Positions 60,029 to 64,000 of a stretch of 64,000 nt of DNA are shown one piece after another. The DNA comes from Helicobacter salomonis. Its GTDB lineage: Bacteria; Campylobacterota; Campylobacteria; Campylobacterales; Helicobacteraceae. The notes below the pieces were generated by a model. It searched no databases, was not told where the DNA came from, and was given only the letters and a program-made list of their open reading frames with translations. Positions within the stretch are counted from its first letter, which is position 1, and each line of letters opens with the position of its first letter. The position numbers were made by a program, and so were the translations under genes. The DNA lies in contig NZ_JAERIS010000001.1 in assembly GCF_017979425.1 (NCBI RefSeq), positions 40,562 through 104,561 of the forward strand, in the 5' to 3' direction.

Positions 60029-61729
60029 ATGCAAGAAGACGAACGAATAGTCACTCATACGCAGGACCTCTTCGAAGAGGCTCTACAGGAGGATTTAGAG
60101 TCAAAGGACGAAGAAGATCAGTCCGGTCTCTATAATGAATTCCTTGTCATGGCTCATCAAGCTTATCAGGCGCGCCACTACGAAGAAGCCTTAGCCGGCT
60201 ACCAACATGCCGCCGAGTTGGGTAGCTCCAGAGCACTGATTTATTTAGGTGTGATGCATGCCAATGGACGGGGGGTGCCCCAAGATAATGCGAAGGCCCT
60301 AGATTATTTTCATCAAGCCGCAAATTTAGGAGATAGTCAGGGGTTTGTAAACTTAGGCGTGATGTATAACCTAGGCAAAGGAGTTAGAAAAGACTATCAG
60401 AAAGCTTTAGATTACTTCAAGCACGGGGCAAGCTTGGAAGATGTCAATGCGCTTAATTACATGGGTTTGATGTATCGCACTGGGAATGGAGTGGGAGTGG
60501 ATTATGCCAAAGCCCTGGAATTTTATCAACACGCTATGGAGCGCGGGAGTACCAAAGCTTTAGTGAGTTTGGGAAGCATGTACTATGCTGGACAAGGTGT
60601 CGTCAAAGACTATGCTAAGGCCCTTGAGTATTTCCGAAAAGCTGCAGATTTAGGGAATGCACGGGCTTGTTACAATTTGGCAATCATGTATGAAAATGGA
60701 GAGGGGGTGGAAAAGGACATCGAGAAATCCCTCAAGCTTTTTAAAGAATCCGCACAAGCTGGTTTTACCAAGGCCACCTACACCTTAGCCAGCATGTATG
60801 AGAGAGGAGAGGGAGTAGAAAAGGACATCGATAAGGCCATCGCGCTTTATCAGGAGGCAGGCGAAATGGGGGATGTCGATGCGCTCTCCAGCTTAGCCAC
60901 CCTCTATCGCACCGGCAAGGGTGTAGAGCAGGACAAATACACGGCAATTGCCTACTATAAAGAAGCGGCTGATTTAGGCGACACCCACGCGTTTGCCAAT
61001 CTAAATGCCATGAATACCCAGGTGAGTGAGCAAAAAGCACAAACCCTATACAATTTGGGCGTGGTCTATGTTAATGGGCAGGGGATGCCCAAAGACGAAC
61101 AAAAGGCACTCGACTACTTCCAGCAAGCTGCTAAACTCGGACATGCTAAGGCAAATTACAATTTGGGAGTGATTTATAACAGGGGTGTGGGGGTGGATAG
61201 GGATGCTGCACTGGCCTTTTCTTATTTTCAAGAGGCCGCTAAATTGGGCGATAGCAAGGCCTACTATAGCTTGGGAATCATGTGCGAATATGGCAAGGGA
61301 ACTGAGCGAGACATTCTGCAAGCTATCTTTTATTATCAGGAAGCAGCTAAAATGGACAATGCGAGCGCATTGCATCATCTAGGATCACTCTACCATGTAG
61401 GCAAGGAAGTAGAGAAAGATGTTCCCAAGGCGTTTTCTTACTTTCACCGCGCCGCCCAGTTGGGAAGCATTAAGGATTGTTACAATGTAGGGGTCATGTA
61501 TAGCAAGGGCGAGGGGGTAGAGCGCAATATCCAACAGGCCATCATTTTTTTTCAAAAAGCAGCTGAAGAGGGCAATTCCAATGCTTTGTATAATATGGGG
61601 GTGATCTATTACCAAGGGGAGGGCGTGGCACAAGATATCCCCAAAGCTCTAGAATGTTTTAAGCGTGCAGCCAGTCTAGGGAATAAAAGAGCCAAAGGGG
61701 CTCTAGTATCTCTAAAGGAACTCAGCTAG
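60029..61729 (+). CDS. Large Sel1-like repeat protein (566 aa), cytoplasmic
   Basis: After an acidic N-terminus (residues 1-45) about 13-14 Sel1 repeats of 36 residues follow, each with an A-x2-Y-x3-A-x2-G...LG-x2-Y-x2-G-x-GV-x2-D pattern (for example LGSMYYAGQGVVKDYAKAL). One repeat near residue 330 is broken (LNAMNTQVSEQKAQ). There is no signal peptide and the paired cysteines of Hcp proteins are missing. A scaffold or protein-interaction role is likely. It begins nine bases after the Mla lipoprotein gene with AAGGA, and its end overlaps waaF. Confidence 0.9.
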   Translation: MQEDERIVTHTQDLFEEALQEDLESKDEEDQSGLYNEFLVMAHQAYQARHYEEALAGYQHAAELGSSRALIYLGVMHANGRGVPQDNAKALDYFHQAANLGDSQGFVNLGVMYNLGKGVRKDYQKALDYFKHGASLEDVNALNYMGLMYRTGNGVGVDYAKALEFYQHAMERGSTKALVSLGSMYYAGQGVVKDYAKALEYFRKAADLGNARACYNLAIMYENGEGVEKDIEKSLKLFKESAQAGFTKATYTLASMYERGEGVEKDIDKAIALYQEAGEMGDVDALSSLATLYRTGKGVEQDKYTAIAYYKEAADLGDTHAFANLNAMNTQVSEQKAQTLYNLGVVYVNGQGMPKDEQKALDYFQQAAKLGHAKANYNLGVIYNRGVGVDRDAALAFSYFQEAAKLGDSKAYYSLGIMCEYGKGTERDILQAIFYYQEAAKMDNASALHHLGSLYHVGKEVEKDVPKAFSYFHRAAQLGSIKDCYNVGVMYSKGEGVERNIQQAIIFFQKAAEEGNSNALYNMGVIYYQGEGVAQDIPKALECFKRAASLGNKRAKGALVSLKELS

Positions 61730-62707
61730 GAGTTTCTGTGCTTGTTCAATGACCTCTTCAGGGGTGATATCTTCCATACAGGCGTGGGGTTTTATGGGAC
61801 CTCCACTTTTAAGCGGACAGACACGCTTTTTACAGGGAGCACAGGGCAGGTTTTTGGAGATTAAGCGTGCGTGTGGATGTTGCCATGGATGCGTTTCTTG
61901 CATGTCAGTGGGGCCAAAGAGGGCAATTAGGGGGACTTGCAGGGCTGTAGCGATGTGCATGGGCCCGCTGTCATTGGTGATCAAGAGTGCAAGGGTAGCT
62001 AGAGTGTCAATGAGTTGTTGCAGGGTGGTTTGGTTGCATAGGTTATGTAAATGCTGATTTGGAGGGATTGAGCGCACAATCTCCTCCACCACTTCTAAAT
62101 CTTTTTGTGTGCCAAAGAGATAGACCTCATAGCCTTTCTCAAGAAAATATGTCCCCACCAGGGCAAAGTACTCAGGCTTCCAACGCTTCGCACGCCCATA
62201 AGCGGCTCCAGGATTCAAACCGATACGCTTACAAGACTTTTTAGATGTGGAGGCATGGAGTTTAAGGGGAGGTGGAGTTGGATCAAGATGGGGTAAGCAG
62301 ACAGAGAGTAAGTGATAGTAGCGCTGCACTTGATGGGCGTGCAAGAGGGTTGGGAGGGCATGGGTGAGCAGAAATGTACGCCCAAATTGGGCATACCCAA
62401 TGCGCAGAGGGCTCCTGGTCCAGTAGAGCAACAACGCGCCATAAAAGTGATTGGTGAGCGTGATGGCTAGATCACAAGGGCCAATGCGCCTGGCAAGCTG
62501 GTAGGTAGCCCAGGCACGGCTTTTGGCATGCTTGGTCGTGTCAGGAATGCTCAGCGTGTTTTCATCTTGCTCAAAAAGCGCACAAGCAACTGCAGAACCT
62601 ACCATAATAAATGAAGCATCCCTATAATGAGACCTCAAGGTCTCAACTAAAGGCGTCGCCATCACGCAATCCCCTAACCAATTAGGTAAACGCAGCAGAA
62701 TCCTCAC
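61712..62707 (-). CDS. waaF: ADP-heptose--LPS heptosyltransferase II
   Basis: A 331-residue GT9 enzyme. Signatures are LRLPNWLGDCVMATPLVETL at the N-terminus, IGLNPGAAYGRAKRWKPEYF and LLITNDSGPMHIATALQVPLIALFGPT. It adds the second heptose to the LPS inner core. It is convergent with the Sel1 gene. The 91 bases upstream hold no further gene. Confidence 0.94.
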   Translation of the reverse strand: MRILLRLPNWLGDCVMATPLVETLRSHYRDASFIMVGSAVACALFEQDENTLSIPDTTKHAKSRAWATYQLARRIGPCDLAITLTNHFYGALLLYWTRSPLRIGYAQFGRTFLLTHALPTLLHAHQVQRYYHLLSVCLPHLDPTPPPLKLHASTSKKSCKRIGLNPGAAYGRAKRWKPEYFALVGTYFLEKGYEVYLFGTQKDLEVVEEIVRSIPPNQHLHNLCNQTTLQQLIDTLATLALLITNDSGPMHIATALQVPLIALFGPTDMQETHPWQHPHARLISKNLPCAPCKKRVCPLKSGGPIKPHACMEDITPEEVIEQAQKLLAEFL

Positions 62708-62798
62708 CCTAAGCCTCTCTTATTTCAATGATAATCCAATGCGCGTAAAAATCACGGGCAGCCCTTTATAACTATCTTTTGCAATAACACCGCCATGT

Positions 62799-63770
62799 TC
62801 AGGGCTCTTGTACCACAGCTTCTATTATTTTGACAATATTTTCATATGTATATTCCTTGATCTTACCGTGCAATTTCTGAGAGATTTGATTATAGTAATG
62901 AGGATTGCCCAAGAGTGCATCGATTTTATGCGCCATTTCCAAGGGCGTGTTAACCACTAATTCTGCGCATAAATCCCTAATGACACCCACATCAGTGCAA
63001 ACAAAGGGGGTGCCAAACTGCATGCTTTCCAGAATAACTAAACCAAAGGACTCATAGGGAGCTCGACTCCCATGTACAAACAGAGTGGCTTTTTTAAAAC
63101 AATCCAACACCTGATTTCTTTCCAAGTTATAAAAAAAACGCACATCTTTGAATTCATGTTCTTGGTCTAATTGGGTTTTGAGACTTTGAAGGCTCTCTAA
63201 AGTGCGATCGGCGTTCAAAGAACCTATAAACACTAAAGGAATGTTTGCTTGACTAAGATAGTAGGCCTTGAGCACAAAATCTTGCCCTTTTTCCTTGTAG
63301 TAGTTAGAAACATTGAGCAGATAGGGCTCACTGACAAGACATTCTAATGATTTGTTGTGTTGCTGTGTTGTTGTGTTGTGCAAACAGCTTTTCAGCAATG
63401 TCTTGGGTGGGTGAATATCCTTTTCAAACACCCCATTGGGCAAAATATTCACGCTGGTACAATAAGGTTTGAGGTAATCATACCCATGGCTGTGCCGGCT
63501 CAAGAGGAAGACGCAATCGTAATACTTAAGAAACTTTTGAAGTCGATAACGAAGCCACCATGGATAAGTACCCTGGGGCATTAGGCGCAAGTGCACCAAC
63601 ATAAACTTCAGCGCATCTTTGAAAAAACGCTTCCATCCAAAGCAAATGCTCATGAAAGGCTGTTCTCCATGTGATCTCAGGATTTTTTCTTGGCCATGAG
63701 TTTGGGGAGTTTGTCGTAAATAAAATCTGTGTTCCAGGTGAGTAAAGAGACATTGACGAGCAGATCGCAT
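62799..63770 (-). CDS. Glycosyltransferase family 4, C-terminal part after frameshift
   Basis: From about 63683 downwards this frame encodes the linker and the C-terminal domain of a GT4 enzyme: LNVSNYYKEKGQDFVLKAYY, IPLVFIGSLNADRTL, and the donor-site RAPYESFGLVILESMQFGTPFVCTDVGV with the E-x7-E motif. The first ~30 codons from 63770 are only an alternate reading of the upstream half and are not real protein. If the 5' half is out of frame, restart could occur at the ATG at 63653. Likely role is in LPS or other surface glycan synthesis, next to waaF. A Thr/Gln/His-rich stretch (LHNTTTQQHNKS) comes from a TGTTG-type repeat. Confidence 0.75.
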   Translation of the reverse strand: MRSARQCLFTHLEHRFYLRQTPQTHGQEKILRSHGEQPFMSICFGWKRFFKDALKFMLVHLRLMPQGTYPWWLRYRLQKFLKYYDCVFLLSRHSHGYDYLKPYCTSVNILPNGVFEKDIHPPKTLLKSCLHNTTTQQHNKSLECLVSEPYLLNVSNYYKEKGQDFVLKAYYLSQANIPLVFIGSLNADRTLESLQSLKTQLDQEHEFKDVRFFYNLERNQVLDCFKKATLFVHGSRAPYESFGLVILESMQFGTPFVCTDVGVIRDLCAELVVNTPLEMAHKIDALLGNPHYYNQISQKLHGKIKEYTYENIVKIIEAVVQEP

Positions 63771-64000
63771 GGAAAGGAAACAACAAAGTTTTGATAATCT
63801 TCTAGCTCACCATCCCATCCATTCCCATGAAAGTTGATCGCAAATTCAATCACAAAGAGATTGGGGGCTATTTCTATAGCAATTTTATTCAAATCACCAC
63901 TGGACACGGAGTGAGTGGGGCCCCCTCTGGCCAATTGTTGTTGATTAAACAAGTTGCTTGTGATGACATAAACCTGGTGGCCAGCTCTTGAGAGAGCTAG
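63677..64000 (-). CDS. Glycosyltransferase family 4, N-terminal part, frameshifted and cut by window edge
   Basis: The frame is open from base 64000 and reads RAGHQVYVITSNLFNQQQ, the usual second strand of a GT4 N-terminal domain, then a long segment ending PKLMAKKKS at a TGA at 63677. The next frame continues the fold as ILRSHGEQPFMS. One extra A in the A6 run (63683-63688, T6 on the plus strand) would join them to KKKILRSHG. So this and the gene at 62799-63770 are one gene split by a one-base slip. The true N-terminus is outside the window. Confidence 0.75.
   Translation of the reverse strand, partial: LALSRAGHQVYVITSNLFNQQQLARGGPTHSVSSGDLNKIAIEIAPNLFVIEFAINFHGNGWDGELEDYQNFVVSFPCDLLVNVSLLTWNTDFIYDKLPKLMAKKKS
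63683..63688 (-). repeat. A6 homopolymer at the glycosyltransferase frameshift
   Basis: The plus strand has GATTTTTTCT. Adding one base restores a single reading frame across the two glycosyltransferase parts. It may be a phase-variable site, a fixed mutation or a sequencing error. Confidence 0.6.

Noticed and set aside
63354..63381. TGTTG/TTGTG repeat as a CRISPR-like or tandem-repeat array
   Set aside because: Only a few imperfect short units inside a coding region; it encodes a Thr/Gln/His-rich stretch of the glycosyltransferase.

Overview
The window looks like chromosome from a gastric Helicobacter other than H. pylori. Almost every gene is of the epsilonproteobacterial/Helicobacter type: FliW, BamD, Lon, TyrA, FliQ, MurB, SpeE, a secreted gamma-glutamyltranspeptidase, DnaX-TsaE-LptB-RpoN, FqrB, ClpX, MreB/C, a TlpD-type zinc chemoreceptor, an RdxA-type nitroreductase, a Helicobacter outer-membrane protein and an Mla-type ABC cassette. 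Many short runs keep the gene order I remember from H. pylori, but they are joined in a different order. Promoters are mostly extended -10 (TGn-TATAAT) boxes without clear -35 sites. Base composition by eye is richer in G+C than H. pylori. I assign no species.

Layout. 1-3445: lactate permease (cut by the window edge) and a split Hop-like outer-membrane protein. 3535-6235 (minus): ThiE/TenI-like protein, small membrane protein, atpB, proC, fliW. 6358-11307 (plus): bamD, lon, tyrA, fliQ, murB. 11490-13655: glutarate hydroxylase (glaH/csiD) and L-2-hydroxyglutarate oxidase (lhgO), which together would turn glutarate into 2-oxoglutarate. 13733-16133: a two-gene aerotaxis-type sensor (PAS protein plus soluble MCP) and a SIMPL protein. 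16227-19245 (minus): ggt-speE-coaE. 19343-23208: dnaX-tsaE-lptB-rpoN, all overlapping. 23248-24414: two short Sel1-repeat paralogs and a histidine-rich protein. 24542-28952: alaS, ccoS, fqrB and a PEBP protein. 29020-33582: fabZ-lpxA-clpX-mreB-mreC. 33732-36173: tlpD and bioF.

36271-41285: a protein with a C-terminal HEPN-like RX4H motif, a 4-OT tautomerase, rdxA, a thioredoxin-like lipoprotein, ftsY and radA. 41328-46290 (minus): isochorismatase-like protein, FadL-type porin, two lipoproteins and nhaC. 46510-47276 (minus): a 48-residue Asn/Ser/Gln-rich protein and a nucleoside phosphorylase-like protein. 47329-54950: Pit phosphate permease, CorC/HlyC protein and a TolC/HlyD/ABC-2 exporter. 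54934-56605: azlCD and a small beta-barrel. 56655-60019: Mla-type lipid transport cassette. 60029-64000: a 566-residue Sel1-repeat protein, waaF and a frameshifted glycosyltransferase that runs off the window end.

The most interesting points are the glaH-lhgO pair with a G9 tract at the start of lhgO; the glycosyltransferase broken at an A6 tract; the HEPN-like protein; the Asn/Ser/Gln-rich microprotein with its compact transcript; the histidine-rich protein; the in-frame stop in the outer-membrane protein; and the split aerotaxis receptor. No rRNA, tRNA, CRISPR array, insertion sequence or prophage was recognised, and no stretch over 300 bases lacks a plausible gene. The longest gene-free stretch (46291-46509) holds the nhaC leader and a terminator.
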